From the NCBI GenBank assembly GCA_028280105.1, contig JANQML010000080.1, positions 1 to 39,434 of the forward strand: 39,434 nucleotides of DNA, written 5' to 3'. The stretch comes from Desulfobacula sp. GTDB lineage: Bacteria; Desulfobacterota; Desulfobacteria; Desulfobacterales; Desulfobacteraceae. The translations under genes and the position numbers were made by a program. Positions 8,203 to 16,093 of this stretch are shown here, piece by piece; position 1 is the first letter of the stretch, and every line of letters starts with the position of its first letter. The notes beneath the pieces were generated by a model. It did no database searches and was not told the DNA's origin. It saw only the letters and a list, made by a program, of their open reading frames with translations.

Positions 8203-9369
8203 CTACAATGCCCGTCTCATGGACAGGGCTTCCTGGTTCTCCGGATCTTTCTGCAATACTTTGTTCAGATAGTCGTCTGCCTGAAAAATCTGATTCTTCT
8301 CAAAATATATTCTAGCGATCTTCAACTTAACATCCAGGCGGCTGCTTTGATGCCTGTCCACGCTTAAAAACAGTTCAAGAGCCTTGTCCGAATCTCCCAC
8401 ATCCTGATATACAACCCCGGCCTTATATACGGTGTCATATCTTGAAGGAACCTCTTGAATAATACTGTCCAGAAGTTGCATGGCGTATTCGTTTTCACCA
8501 TATTCCATGCAGATATCCGCCACTTTTTCTTTGACAAACAAATTCTTTTTGGACCGGGATATAACCTTTGAAAAAAGCTTGATCGCCAGATCATTTACCC
8601 CCTTGCCCAGCAGTCTTCGCCCCAAATTTATGGCCTCTTCATTGTACTTGCCGGTTAAAGACATCACTTCAAGAAAGTATTCCGCCGTTTGCACCAGATG
8701 GCCTCTTTTTTCAAATATTTTTCCTAAAAGGTACCGGGTTACGGCATCGTCCGGATTAACCGATGCCGCTTTTTTAAGGCATTTGATCGCCACTTCAATA
8801 TTTCCTGTTTTCTGATATAAAAGACCTAACTTTCTGAGCAGTCTTGATGCAGACGGTTTGAACCGCAAGGCCAGCTTGGTGAGGCGAATGGCGGAATCGA
8901 AATCACCTTCTTCTTCATGGTCCCTTGCCTGGTGGAGGAGGATTCTGGCTTTATCCGGGTGATTGGCGTTGTATACAACCGATTTGATTTTATCGTCTAA
9001 CAACTGAAGGGTTAACGGCTTTAAAATATAGGCATCAATATCGGTTTCAGCCACCTCATACACCAGGTCCCGTTGCGCTTCTGCCGTGATCATGATGATC
9101 GGCATATCCCGCATCGATTTATCGTTTCTGATATATGAAAGCATCTTTGCCCCGTTCATCACCGGCATTTCAAAATCAATGATGGCCAGATCGATGGCGT
9201 GCGTTTTTAATATCTCAAGGCCTTTTCGGCCGTCTTCGGCAAATCTGAGCATCTTGCCGATATTGAGATTTTTCAGCATCTTTCGAATCGTCAGACGCAT
9301 GGATTTGACATCGTCAACAACCAGAATCGAAAGATTTTCAAACATGCTCTCATCATCAACGTTCCGCAT
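8203..9369 (-). CDS. CheY-like receiver fused to TPR repeats
   Basis: A 388-residue soluble protein. Residues 10-130 are a receiver domain with acidic pocket D19-D20, phosphoacceptor D65 and the conserved Lys before Pro (LKP). From about 145 to the end it is made of tetratricopeptide repeats, which serve protein binding. There is no DNA-binding or enzyme output, so the protein probably works by phosphorylation-controlled protein contacts. The gene stands alone. It has its own promoter (9577-9604), a GEMM-I riboswitch (9484-9573) and an intrinsic terminator (9417-9452) in its leader, so its expression should respond to a cyclic dinucleotide. The second Met (MFENLS) is a possible alternative start. 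Confidence 0.9.
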   Translation of the reverse strand: MRNVDDESMFENLSILVVDDVKSMRLTIRKMLKNLNIGKMLRFAEDGRKGLEILKTHAIDLAIIDFEMPVMNGAKMLSYIRNDKSMRDMPIIMITAEAQRDLVYEVAETDIDAYILKPLTLQLLDDKIKSVVYNANHPDKARILLHQARDHEEEGDFDSAIRLTKLALRFKPSASRLLRKLGLLYQKTGNIEVAIKCLKKAASVNPDDAVTRYLLGKIFEKRGHLVQTAEYFLEVMSLTGKYNEEAINLGRRLLGKGVNDLAIKLFSKVISRSKKNLFVKEKVADICMEYGENEYAMQLLDSIIQEVPSRYDTVYKAGVVYQDVGDSDKALELFLSVDRHQSSRLDVKLKIARIYFEKNQIFQADDYLNKVLQKDPENQEALSMRRAL

Positions 9370-9416
9370 GGTCAGACCGCCTATTTAAAGTACTCAAGCT
9401 ATTTAAGTGGATGAAC

Positions 9417-9452
9417 AAAAAAACCGGGGTATCTTAAGTTAGAAAACCCGGT
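9417..9452 (-). terminator. Leader terminator (riboswitch expression platform)
   Basis: On the minus strand ACCGGG (9447-9452 side) pairs with CCCGGT, and the hairpin is followed by seven T residues (9417-9423). It lies between the riboswitch aptamer and the CheY-TPR start, so it is the likely attenuation element. Confidence 0.75.
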
Positions 9453-9483
9453 CGTTTCCAATCAGCAGTTGGTCAGCAGTATG

Positions 9484-9573
9484 GATTCACAGCCCGGCTG
9501 TCTCATTGCGATTTTTATTTGCGAGATCCGTGGTTTTCCGTCCTTACCTCACGGTAAGTTTGGCCGTATGGAT
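9484..9573 (-). promoter_or_regulatory. GEMM-I cyclic-dinucleotide riboswitch
   Basis: Read on the minus strand, the GEMM-I features appear in order: a short P1 (ACGGC with GCUGU), GCCAAAC, a hairpin of six base pairs closed by the GNRA loop GUGA, GGACGGAAAACCACGG with the tetraloop-receptor side, a second variable hairpin (AUCUC/GAGAC) and AGACAGCCGGGCUG. This matches the c-di-GMP-I class and most resembles the Geobacter-type members. Some of those bind 3',3'-cGAMP, and I cannot settle the ligand from the sequence. A terminator lies 31 bases downstream, then the CheY-TPR gene. The aptamer starts at about the predicted transcription start. Confidence 0.85.
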
Positions 9574-9576
9574 TCA

Positions 9577-9604
9577 ATTATAAATTATTTGTTTAAAAAA
9601 ACAA
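9577..9604 (-). promoter_or_regulatory. Promoter of the riboswitch-CheY-TPR transcript
   Basis: A perfect TATAAT on the minus strand (9577-9582) has a TTGTTT -35 (9599-9604) at 16-base spacing. The predicted start, near 9570, coincides with the first bases of the aptamer. Confidence 0.55.
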
Positions 9605-9637
9605 GATGTTTAATGCCGAAGTAACCGTGTTTTTAGG

Positions 9638-9666
9638 TTGACACTCTGTTTTTATCAGATTAAGAA
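9638..9666 (+). promoter_or_regulatory. Possible promoter of the DUF2147 gene
   Basis: A perfect TTGACA (9638-9643) is followed after 17 bases by a poor -10 (TAAGAA). The DUF2147 ATG is 51 bases downstream, with GAGGGG as ribosome site. Confidence 0.35.
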
Positions 9667-9717
9667 CACATATGTTCGATTCTAATCAATTACCATTCAC
9701 AACAGAGGGGAGAACTT

Positions 9718-10167
9718 ATGAAGAAAATGATTAACGGTTTTATTCTAAGCCTTATTTTTACTCTCAGTTTGTCGACTTTTTGTGTTGCGGAAACCTCTTC
9801 CATAGTAGGGAAATGGAAAACCATTGATGATGAAACCAACGAACCCAAATCCATTGTCCATATTTATGAACAGGATGGGAAATATTTCGGTCAAATCAAA
9901 GAATTGTTCAGAAAGCCGGGGGAAGACCCGGATCCGGTCTGTGACAAGTGCCCGGATGACGATCCAAGGAAAAATCAACCCACAAAAGGCATGGTGATTA
10001 TTAAGGATCTGGTTAAACAAGGGGATGCCTATACCCAGGGAACAATTTTAGATCCCAAAGAGGGGAAGATATACACCTGCAAGTTGTGGGTTGAAGACGG
10101 CCGGCTCATGGTCCGGGGGTACATTGCATTCTTCTTTCGCACCCAGACCTGGTTACGGGTTGAATAA
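9718..10167 (+). CDS. DUF2147-family exported protein
   Basis: A 149-residue protein with a signal peptide (about 1-24, cleavage near CVAE) and a mature domain typical of DUF2147: an early VGKWKTIDD, then IYEQDGKYFGQI, a central NPTKG-like region and a final region ending FFRTQTWLRV. The family folds like a small lipocalin-type barrel and has no known enzymatic role; it is often periplasmic. Here a CDKCPDDDP stretch (about 79-87) adds two cysteines, which could form a disulfide or bind metal. It has no operon partner: the next gene starts 298 bases on, behind its own promoter. Confidence 0.85.
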   Translation: MKKMINGFILSLIFTLSLSTFCVAETSSIVGKWKTIDDETNEPKSIVHIYEQDGKYFGQIKELFRKPGEDPDPVCDKCPDDDPRKNQPTKGMVIIKDLVKQGDAYTQGTILDPKEGKIYTCKLWVEDGRLMVRGYIAFFFRTQTWLRVE

Positions 10168-10372
10168 CCTGTTTTTAACTTTGTGAGCAATACGGGCATC
10201 TGCTTTAAGGTGTTTTTTGGAATCGCTTTGAACCGATAGCCGTGTTTTGTTAGCTTGCTTAAATCATTAAAAAAATCGACCTTGCATCGCATTTTAACGG
10301 ATCGATCCATCCCTCAATTTTGAAACCAAATGTGGCAAAAAAGAGGTAATACGCTTGAAACAATTCAATTTC

Positions 10373-10402
10373 TTGACAAAAAAGGTTAAAAAACAATACA
10401 AC
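10373..10402 (+). promoter_or_regulatory. Promoter of the 10466 gene
   Basis: A perfect TTGACA (10373-10378) and TACAAC (10397-10402) are separated by 18 bases, about 64 bases before the ATG. The rest of the 298-base gap 10168-10465 shows no gene or clear hairpin. Confidence 0.45.
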
Positions 10403-10465
10403 GATGATACAAATTGGGTTTGCTGTATGAACTTTAAGATAAAGATGTGATTAAAGGGGCGATTT

Positions 10466-11098
10466 ATGAAATTTCTTGTTGGCGGCACAATCAGCATTGT
10501 TCTTGGCTGTATCGGTTTTGCGATTTTTTATTCCGATTTTTTGAACCTGGTAAAAGCGGGGATTCCCCTGGTGCTGATCAGCGGTGGTGTTCTGATTATC
10601 ATGCTGAAAAGAGAAGAGAATGGATTTGACTTAAGTGATTCTGAAAACATGCCTGCTCAGACAACCGACCCGGCTTCAACCCAAACGATTGAGGCTGACG
10701 CACCGGTTCCGGATTTAGAGCCGGTTTGCACAGACGGCGGCACAGAATCGGTTGAAAACGATGGCGAATCTGTCGAAGCCAATAAAGGTGCTAAGCAGGC
10801 TGTATCTGATAAAAACATCGAAGCGGCTGTCGAGGAAACTGTCTCCAAAGAGGGTCACGAAACGGCCGAACCCGTCGTTTCTGAAGTGGAAACAACGGAA
10901 CCGGTTTCGGGCACATTACCAGAGGAGGATGAAAAAGAACCGGAACCGGTGTCAAGTTTTACGGGCAATGAAAGCTCATACGTATTTCATAAAATGACAT
11001 GCAAATATGCATTGAGCAAAAAATGCACCCGAAAATTTAATACCCGTGAACAAGCAATTGAAGCGGGGTTTAAACCCTGTAATATCTGTAAACCTTAG
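10466..11098 (+). CDS. Membrane protein with acidic linker and C-terminal Ada-like cysteine domain
   Basis: A 210-residue protein in three parts. Residues 1-50 form two membrane helices. Residues 52-165 are a long Glu/Pro/Thr/Val-rich disordered linker. Residues 168-210 match the small Ada-type metal-binding fold seen in many bacterial surface proteins: FHKMTCKYAL..., then a REQAIEAGFKPCNICKP ending, with four cysteines as possible zinc ligands. I do not know a function for such stand-alone copies. The following hybrid kinase starts 20 bases later, so the two may be co-transcribed. The ATG follows GGGGCG, a weak ribosome site. Confidence 0.8.
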   Translation: MKFLVGGTISIVLGCIGFAIFYSDFLNLVKAGIPLVLISGGVLIIMLKREENGFDLSDSENMPAQTTDPASTQTIEADAPVPDLEPVCTDGGTESVENDGESVEANKGAKQAVSDKNIEAAVEETVSKEGHETAEPVVSEVETTEPVSGTLPEEDEKEPEPVSSFTGNESSYVFHKMTCKYALSKKCTRKFNTREQAIEAGFKPCNICKP

Positions 11099-11118
11099 CG
11101 GATGAAAACAGACGGCAG

Positions 11119-13122
11119 GTGGGCTTGGAAGAGAATCATACGTATAAAATCTTAACAATTGATGATGAATCTTATATTCGGCAAAGTATTATCAATTATC
11201 TTGAAGATTTTGGTTTTAGGGTTTTCGAGGCTGAAAACGGAAAAAAAGGAATTGAGGTATTTGAACGTGAAGTTCCTGATCTGGTGATTCTTGATCTTCG
11301 CATGCCGGAAATGGACGGGTTGCAGGTTCTGGAAGTGTTGAGGGAACGCTTCCCGGACCTCCCGCTTATCGTAGCTTCCGGAACCGGAAATATTTCTGCT
11401 GTGGTCAAGGCGCTTCAACTGGGCGCCTGGGATTATATCCTCAAACCCATAGAAGATATGGATGTCCTGTATCATTCCATTCAAAAATGCCTCAAATCCA
11501 GCCAATTAAAACAGGAAAATCGACGATATCAAGAAGAGCTCGAAGATCTGGTTACCGAACGAACACTTGAATTACAAAAAAGCGAAAACCGGTATCGTGC
11601 CGTTTTTGAATACACGGGTACGGCTGCGATTATTATTGAACCCGACGATACGATTTCAATGGCCAATTCAAAATTTTGCGAATTGGCCGGGATGGAACAC
11701 CGGGAAATCATTAATAAAAAAAAATGGTATGATTTTGTTGCCTTTGAGCATGTTGAAATCATGAAAAACTATATTGATGCCAAGGTCAACCCGGACAGAC
11801 CCAACATCTCCCCCACCCAATACGAAATTCTCTTTATCGGTAATCATCACGCGGAAAAATATATGTATTCCAGCCTGGGTGTTATTCCCGGAACAGAGAA
11901 AGTAGTGGTTTCCCTTTTGGATGTAACGGAAAAAAGAAAAGCGGAACAGCGATGGCGAGGGCTTGAAAAACAGTTAAGAAAATCTCAGAAAATGGAAGCC
12001 ATCGGAACACTTGCAGGCGGCATTGCCCATGATTTAAATAATGTTTTAAGCCCGATTCTGGGATATGCCGATATGATCATGCGATCCAACGATCCGTCAA
12101 GTCCGGAATATCAGCGAAGCAGTAAAATTCAGCAGGCGGCATTGCGTGCGGCGGATATGGTCAGTCAGGTATTATCGGTCGGCCGCCGGGAATCGAACCA
12201 AAAACAGTTGATAAAAATTCATCCGGTCTCTAAAGAAGTGTTGAAGTTGCTGAGAGGATCCATACCGGCCACGATTAAAATCGTGGATGAGATAGATCGA
12301 AATTGCGGAGCCGTTGAAGCGGATCCGACCCAGATTCATCAGGTCATCATGAACCTTTGTACCAACGCCTATCATGCCATGGAAGAGACGGGGGGGGTAC
12401 TGACTGTCGGGCTAAAGGAAATAAGGCTAAAGCCGTTGGACATCGTTGAATACCCAAACCTTTCCAACAGCCATGGCGCCTATTTGAACCTGGAGGTAAC
12501 CGATACGGGTTGCGGTATGAGCGATGATGTGATTGAAAGAATATTTGATCCCTATTTTACAACCAAGGAGGAGGGACGGGGAACCGGCCTGGGCCTGTCC
12601 ACAGTATACAGTATCGTCAAATCCTATGGTGGTGACGTCAAGGTAAAAAGTACCCCGGGTAAAGGCAGCCGGTTCAGTATCCTGCTCCCTGTCCATTCGG
12701 CACAGCCCGCAATAGAAACTGCCGAAGAGGATTCCCGATTGCCGGAGGTCTCATCCGGTGAGCGGCTGTTGGTGATCGATGATGATGAAGATATTGCCAT
12801 GATGTGTAAAGACGGGTTTGAAACAATGGGTTATCAGGTGGACATATTTTGTTCCAGCGTGAAGGCGCTTGAGTTTTTTAAAAAAAAACATGCTCAAATT
12901 GATTTGGTGATAACCGATCAGACCATGCCGGAAAAGACAGGCATTGAACTGGCACAGGAGATAGCTTTAATCGACCCCCTAAAACCGGTGATCTTGTGTT
13001 CCGGATATCCGGGAACACTCACAGAGTCAATGGCTAAAGGTGCAGCGATTCGAAAGTTTGTTATGAAACCCGTTACAGTGGAAGCCCTTTCTAAAGAGAT
13101 CGGGCATATCCTGAGGGTTTAA
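11119..13122 (+). CDS. Hybrid sensor kinase: receiver, PAS, HisKA/HATPase, receiver
   Basis: A 667-residue cytoplasmic protein without membrane segments. The domains in order are: receiver 1 (about 8-125, phosphoacceptor D59), a coiled linker, PAS (about 155-270), HisKA with H304 in GIAHDLNN, HATPase with N and G boxes (GTGLGLSTVYSIV), and receiver 2 (about 548-667, ITDQTMP). The H-D-L-N-N phosphorylation box is typical of soluble NtrB/hybrid kinases. It probably feeds the receiver and kinase genes that follow. The start is uncertain: the longest frame begins at a GTG at 11119, and a TTG at 11125 is an alternative; neither has an ideal ribosome site. Confidence 0.9.
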   Translation: MGLEENHTYKILTIDDESYIRQSIINYLEDFGFRVFEAENGKKGIEVFEREVPDLVILDLRMPEMDGLQVLEVLRERFPDLPLIVASGTGNISAVVKALQLGAWDYILKPIEDMDVLYHSIQKCLKSSQLKQENRRYQEELEDLVTERTLELQKSENRYRAVFEYTGTAAIIIEPDDTISMANSKFCELAGMEHREIINKKKWYDFVAFEHVEIMKNYIDAKVNPDRPNISPTQYEILFIGNHHAEKYMYSSLGVIPGTEKVVVSLLDVTEKRKAEQRWRGLEKQLRKSQKMEAIGTLAGGIAHDLNNVLSPILGYADMIMRSNDPSSPEYQRSSKIQQAALRAADMVSQVLSVGRRESNQKQLIKIHPVSKEVLKLLRGSIPATIKIVDEIDRNCGAVEADPTQIHQVIMNLCTNAYHAMEETGGVLTVGLKEIRLKPLDIVEYPNLSNSHGAYLNLEVTDTGCGMSDDVIERIFDPYFTTKEEGRGTGLGLSTVYSIVKSYGGDVKVKSTPGKGSRFSILLPVHSAQPAIETAEEDSRLPEVSSGERLLVIDDDEDIAMMCKDGFETMGYQVDIFCSSVKALEFFKKKHAQIDLVITDQTMPEKTGIELAQEIALIDPLKPVILCSGYPGTLTESMAKGAAIRKFVMKPVTVEALSKEIGHILRV

Positions 13123-13153
13123 AAAAGTTAATTATGATGCAATAGGTAAAAGA

Positions 13154-13531
13154 GTGAAAAAAACTAAATTATTCTTAATTCTTGACGACGAAAAGAGCAT
13201 TCGTCAAAGCATTGCCGCTTACATGGAGGACATCGGTTATACCGTATTTCAGGCAGCCAGTGGGGAAGACGCCCTTGAGATTGTTAAAACTCATCCGATA
13301 GATGATGCCGTTGTGGATATCCGGTTACCGGGAATTGACGGCAATATATTTATGATTGAAGCAAAAAAAATAGCACCGGATATTAATTTTGTTATTCACA
13401 CCGGATCGGCGGATTATGTGATTTCCGATTCGATTGCAGCCCTCGGTGTGACCCCGGAAAAGGTAATCATAAAACCTGCCCGGGATCTTGAGCAGATCCG
13501 GCAATCACTGGAAAATGAAGAAGATGTTTAA
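13154..13531 (+). CDS. Stand-alone receiver-domain protein
   Basis: A 125-residue single receiver with acidic pocket D11-D12, phosphoacceptor D55 (VVDIRLPG), a Thr in HTGSAD and the KP pair (IIKPARD). Its first 45 residues are close to receiver 1 of the upstream hybrid kinase (shared IRQSI..Y.ED.G..VF.A..G), which suggests an internal duplication. The GTG start is preceded by AGGT. It starts 31 bases after the hybrid kinase and stops three bases before the next kinase gene, so it is likely a phosphorelay partner in one operon. Confidence 0.88.
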   Translation: MKKTKLFLILDDEKSIRQSIAAYMEDIGYTVFQAASGEDALEIVKTHPIDDAVVDIRLPGIDGNIFMIEAKKIAPDINFVIHTGSADYVISDSIAALGVTPEKVIIKPARDLEQIRQSLENEEDV

Positions 13532-13534
13532 TCC

Positions 13535-14557
13535 ATGCAGATTTTAAATCCGTCCCGTTGGTATCTGCACCCTGTCTTTATCTTTGCCTGTTCTATTTTT
13601 GCTCTGGCTACGTTTCTGGTCTTAACCGTATCCTGGTATATGGAGATCACCTCAGCCCTTGAGGTCATCATCTTAAAATTTCGTATTGACCCCAAGCTGA
13701 TCTTTCCGTCTAAAACAGGCATGACGATTCTTGTGTTAAGCGCACTGTTGTTTGTGGTGCTGGTGGGAATCCTTCTCGCCTTTATTTATTATCAAAAAAC
13801 CGTAAACCTCTTCCGGCTTCAGCATAATTTTATCTATAATTTTACCCATGAGTTAAAAACACCGGTCACCTCTCTCAAGATTTACCTGGAAACCTTTATC
13901 CGGCACCCCATGGAACCGGCAGATGTTAAAAAGTATAGTAAAAATATGCTTGAAGATATTAATCGGCTGACTGAAAATATTAATTCTATCTTAAATCTGG
14001 CCAGAATCGAAAGTCAGAATTTTGGATCTGATGTGACCAGAGACGATATCGTGACCATTATTCAGGCATTTTGTAAAAAAAATGCTTCCCTGTTCAGAAA
14101 ACTGGATATACGGTTTGAAAATCTGTCAAAAGATCCCCTGATCTTTCCGGTAAACATGGTTCTGTTTGAGATGCTGCTGATGAACCTGATTTCAAACGCT
14201 ATCAAATATAATGAATCCGAACATCCCAAATTAAAAATACGGTTCAGGCAGTTCCTGCAAAAAGTGACCGTAGAGTTCATTGACAATGGCATTGGTGTGG
14301 ACAAGCACGAAGCAAAGAAAATCTTCAGTAAGTTCTACCAGGTCAACCAGAAGCGCGAAAAGGATCTGGCAGGATCGGGTCTGGGTCTCTATCTTGTTTC
14401 AAGCATCGCCGTCATCCACGGCTGGAAAGCCTCTGTCAGTTCCGATGGCAAGGGAACAGGCGCCAATTTTAAAATCACGATTCCAAAATCAAACATTGCC
14501 GATCTCAGGGAAAAAAGTATATGGAAACGGTTGAAAAAAAGCGTATCCTGGTCATAG
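13535..14557 (+). CDS. Membrane sensor histidine kinase
   Basis: A 340-residue kinase with two membrane helices (about 13-35 and 63-86) enclosing a short periplasmic loop, HisKA with H105 in FTHELKTP, and a HATPase domain with N box (NLISNAIKYN), G1 (DNGIGV) and G2 (GSGLGLYLV). The periplasmic part, about 27 residues, is too small for a ligand-binding domain, so the signal may come from the membrane. It has no HAMP domain. Its last 37 bases overlap the OmpR-type regulator gene, so the two form a cognate pair. Confidence 0.92.
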   Translation: MQILNPSRWYLHPVFIFACSIFALATFLVLTVSWYMEITSALEVIILKFRIDPKLIFPSKTGMTILVLSALLFVVLVGILLAFIYYQKTVNLFRLQHNFIYNFTHELKTPVTSLKIYLETFIRHPMEPADVKKYSKNMLEDINRLTENINSILNLARIESQNFGSDVTRDDIVTIIQAFCKKNASLFRKLDIRFENLSKDPLIFPVNMVLFEMLLMNLISNAIKYNESEHPKLKIRFRQFLQKVTVEFIDNGIGVDKHEAKKIFSKFYQVNQKREKDLAGSGLGLYLVSSIAVIHGWKASVSSDGKGTGANFKITIPKSNIADLREKSIWKRLKKSVSWS

Positions 14558-15255
14558 AAGACGAAGTCCATATTGCCGATGGTATCCGGCTGAATCTGTC
14601 AATCCAGGGATATCGTGTAGATGTGGCAGCCGACGGGATTACCGGACTTGATAAATGGCGTTCGTGGAAACCGGATCTCATTGTTTTGGACATTATGCTT
14701 CCGATGATCGACGGATTTTCCATTCTCAAAACCATTCGCCGGGAGGATGAACGCATTCCGGTCCTGATCCTGTCGGCCAGGGGAGATACAAAAGACAAGG
14801 TCAGGGGCTTGAGATACGGGGCGGATGATTATATTGCCAAACCGTTTGATCTGGAAGAGTTTTTATTGAGAATCAACCGGTTGATTAAAAAAAAACGATG
14901 GTATGATTCGGACCGGAACGATGATGACAGCGTGTATGAAATGTTCGAGGGTCAAACGTATACGTTTGGTCAAAATCATATTGATTTTATTTCTTATAAG
15001 GCCGATTGTGCGGCCGGTGAAATCATTCTGACCGAGCAGGAGATCGTTCTGCTTAAAATCTTTATCGCAAATAAAGGTAAGCCGTTATCCCGTGAAATGT
15101 TATTGAATTCCGGCTGGGGATATTCAAAAGAGACAACCACCCGCACAGTGGATAATTTTATAGTACGATTTAGAAAATATTTCGAAACTCAGCCCAAAAA
15201 ACCGATTTATTTTATTTCACGACGATCCGTGGGATATATCTTTGATCATGAATGA
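14521..15255 (+). CDS. OmpR/PhoB-family response regulator
   Basis: A 244-residue regulator: receiver (about 7-120) with E13-D14, phosphoacceptor D57 and a KPF at the end, and a C-terminal winged-helix DNA-binding domain (about 150-244) with LTEQEIVLLKIF and a final RSVGYIFD. The two are joined by a longer linker than usual, about 30 residues. It overlaps the kinase gene by 37 bases, and AGGGA precedes its ATG. Target genes cannot be told from the sequence. The 47 bases after it, facing the convergent transferase gene, hold no clear terminator. Confidence 0.93.
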   Translation: METVEKKRILVIEDEVHIADGIRLNLSIQGYRVDVAADGITGLDKWRSWKPDLIVLDIMLPMIDGFSILKTIRREDERIPVLILSARGDTKDKVRGLRYGADDYIAKPFDLEEFLLRINRLIKKKRWYDSDRNDDDSVYEMFEGQTYTFGQNHIDFISYKADCAAGEIILTEQEIVLLKIFIANKGKPLSREMLLNSGWGYSKETTTRTVDNFIVRFRKYFETQPKKPIYFISRRSVGYIFDHE

Positions 15256-15302
15256 TTTTAAACCTGTTTCAGAAAATGTTAAAAATATAAAATCACATTA
15301 TC

Positions 15303-16040
15303 TCATGAGGACGGTAAAGCCTCTGAAACCAGTGAGATGATGTAGTCATTTTGGATCTGCTGTGAGAAAATATCGATTGGTACAGGGGTACCGCGATGAA
15401 AAATCTGGTTGCCAATTATCTCCACCTGGTGAAGGCTTTCATGAAATCCTTTTTTTATAAATTTTAAATAGGCTTCTTTGATGGTCCAGCGCTTGAAAAT
15501 ATCAACCGCTGTATCTTCCATATCGGAAATTTCATTTTGAGTAAAAGCTGTTCTTAAAAAGGCCTGGTCGGGTTTGCCGGATATCTTTTCAATGTCTATT
15601 CCCAAACTTTGACCCGGATTTTCGGAACAGGCCGCAGTTGTGTATGCATGGCTGTGGGATAGTGAAAAAGAGATTTGGGAGTGGTTTTTTACAAAGGGGG
15701 CGCCGTGTTCCCTGTAGCCAAGACTGATTTTTTCAAGTGAGTGGTCCGGCAAAAACAGCGTCTGTATCATCTGTTTGATCAGGTATCGCCCGGCCATCCA
15801 TTCCACCTGTTTTTTAAGTGCTTTAAATCCGTTGACCGTCTCTATTTCGATCGAACTAAAGCAGGGGAATCTAAAATCTTGTTTTTTAAATATTTCATTT
15901 ACCCCAACCAGGGATTTATGGTAGGTAGCGGTAGCGAAAAATGCATTTATAATGTCGGGTATGTTTGCATACCAAATGGTTACGCCGTTATGGGAATAGA
16001 GTTCGTGAATATGGATTTCATTTTGGAAACAAGGCGGCAT
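15303..16040 (-). CDS. 4'-phosphopantetheinyl transferase (Sfp/HetI type)
   Basis: A 245-residue enzyme of the Sfp-type superfamily, which loads the phosphopantetheine arm of CoA onto a carrier-protein serine. The two signature motifs are present: GIDIE at 147-151 (Mg-binding D149 and E151) and FKRWTIKEAYLK at about 182-193 (W185, K188, E189). FSLSH at 125-129 is also typical. No carrier protein or synthase lies in this window, so the substrate is unknown. It is convergent with the OmpR gene and divergent from the MCP gene, with only 53 bases between starts. The start is weakly supported. Confidence 0.9.
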   Translation of the reverse strand: MPPCFQNEIHIHELYSHNGVTIWYANIPDIINAFFATATYHKSLVGVNEIFKKQDFRFPCFSSIEIETVNGFKALKKQVEWMAGRYLIKQMIQTLFLPDHSLEKISLGYREHGAPFVKNHSQISFSLSHSHAYTTAACSENPGQSLGIDIEKISGKPDQAFLRTAFTQNEISDMEDTAVDIFKRWTIKEAYLKFIKKGFHESLHQVEIIGNQIFHRGTPVPIDIFSQQIQNDYIISLVSEALPSS

Positions 16041-16093
16041 TTCCGGAACATACCATCAAGTAGCGTTGTCTTTCAATCTTTTATGGAGGATTT

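Noticed and set aside
10294-10497. Minus-strand frame of 67 codons in the gap before 10466
   Set aside because: It lies over the promoter of the 10466 gene, has no ribosome site and no recognisable content.
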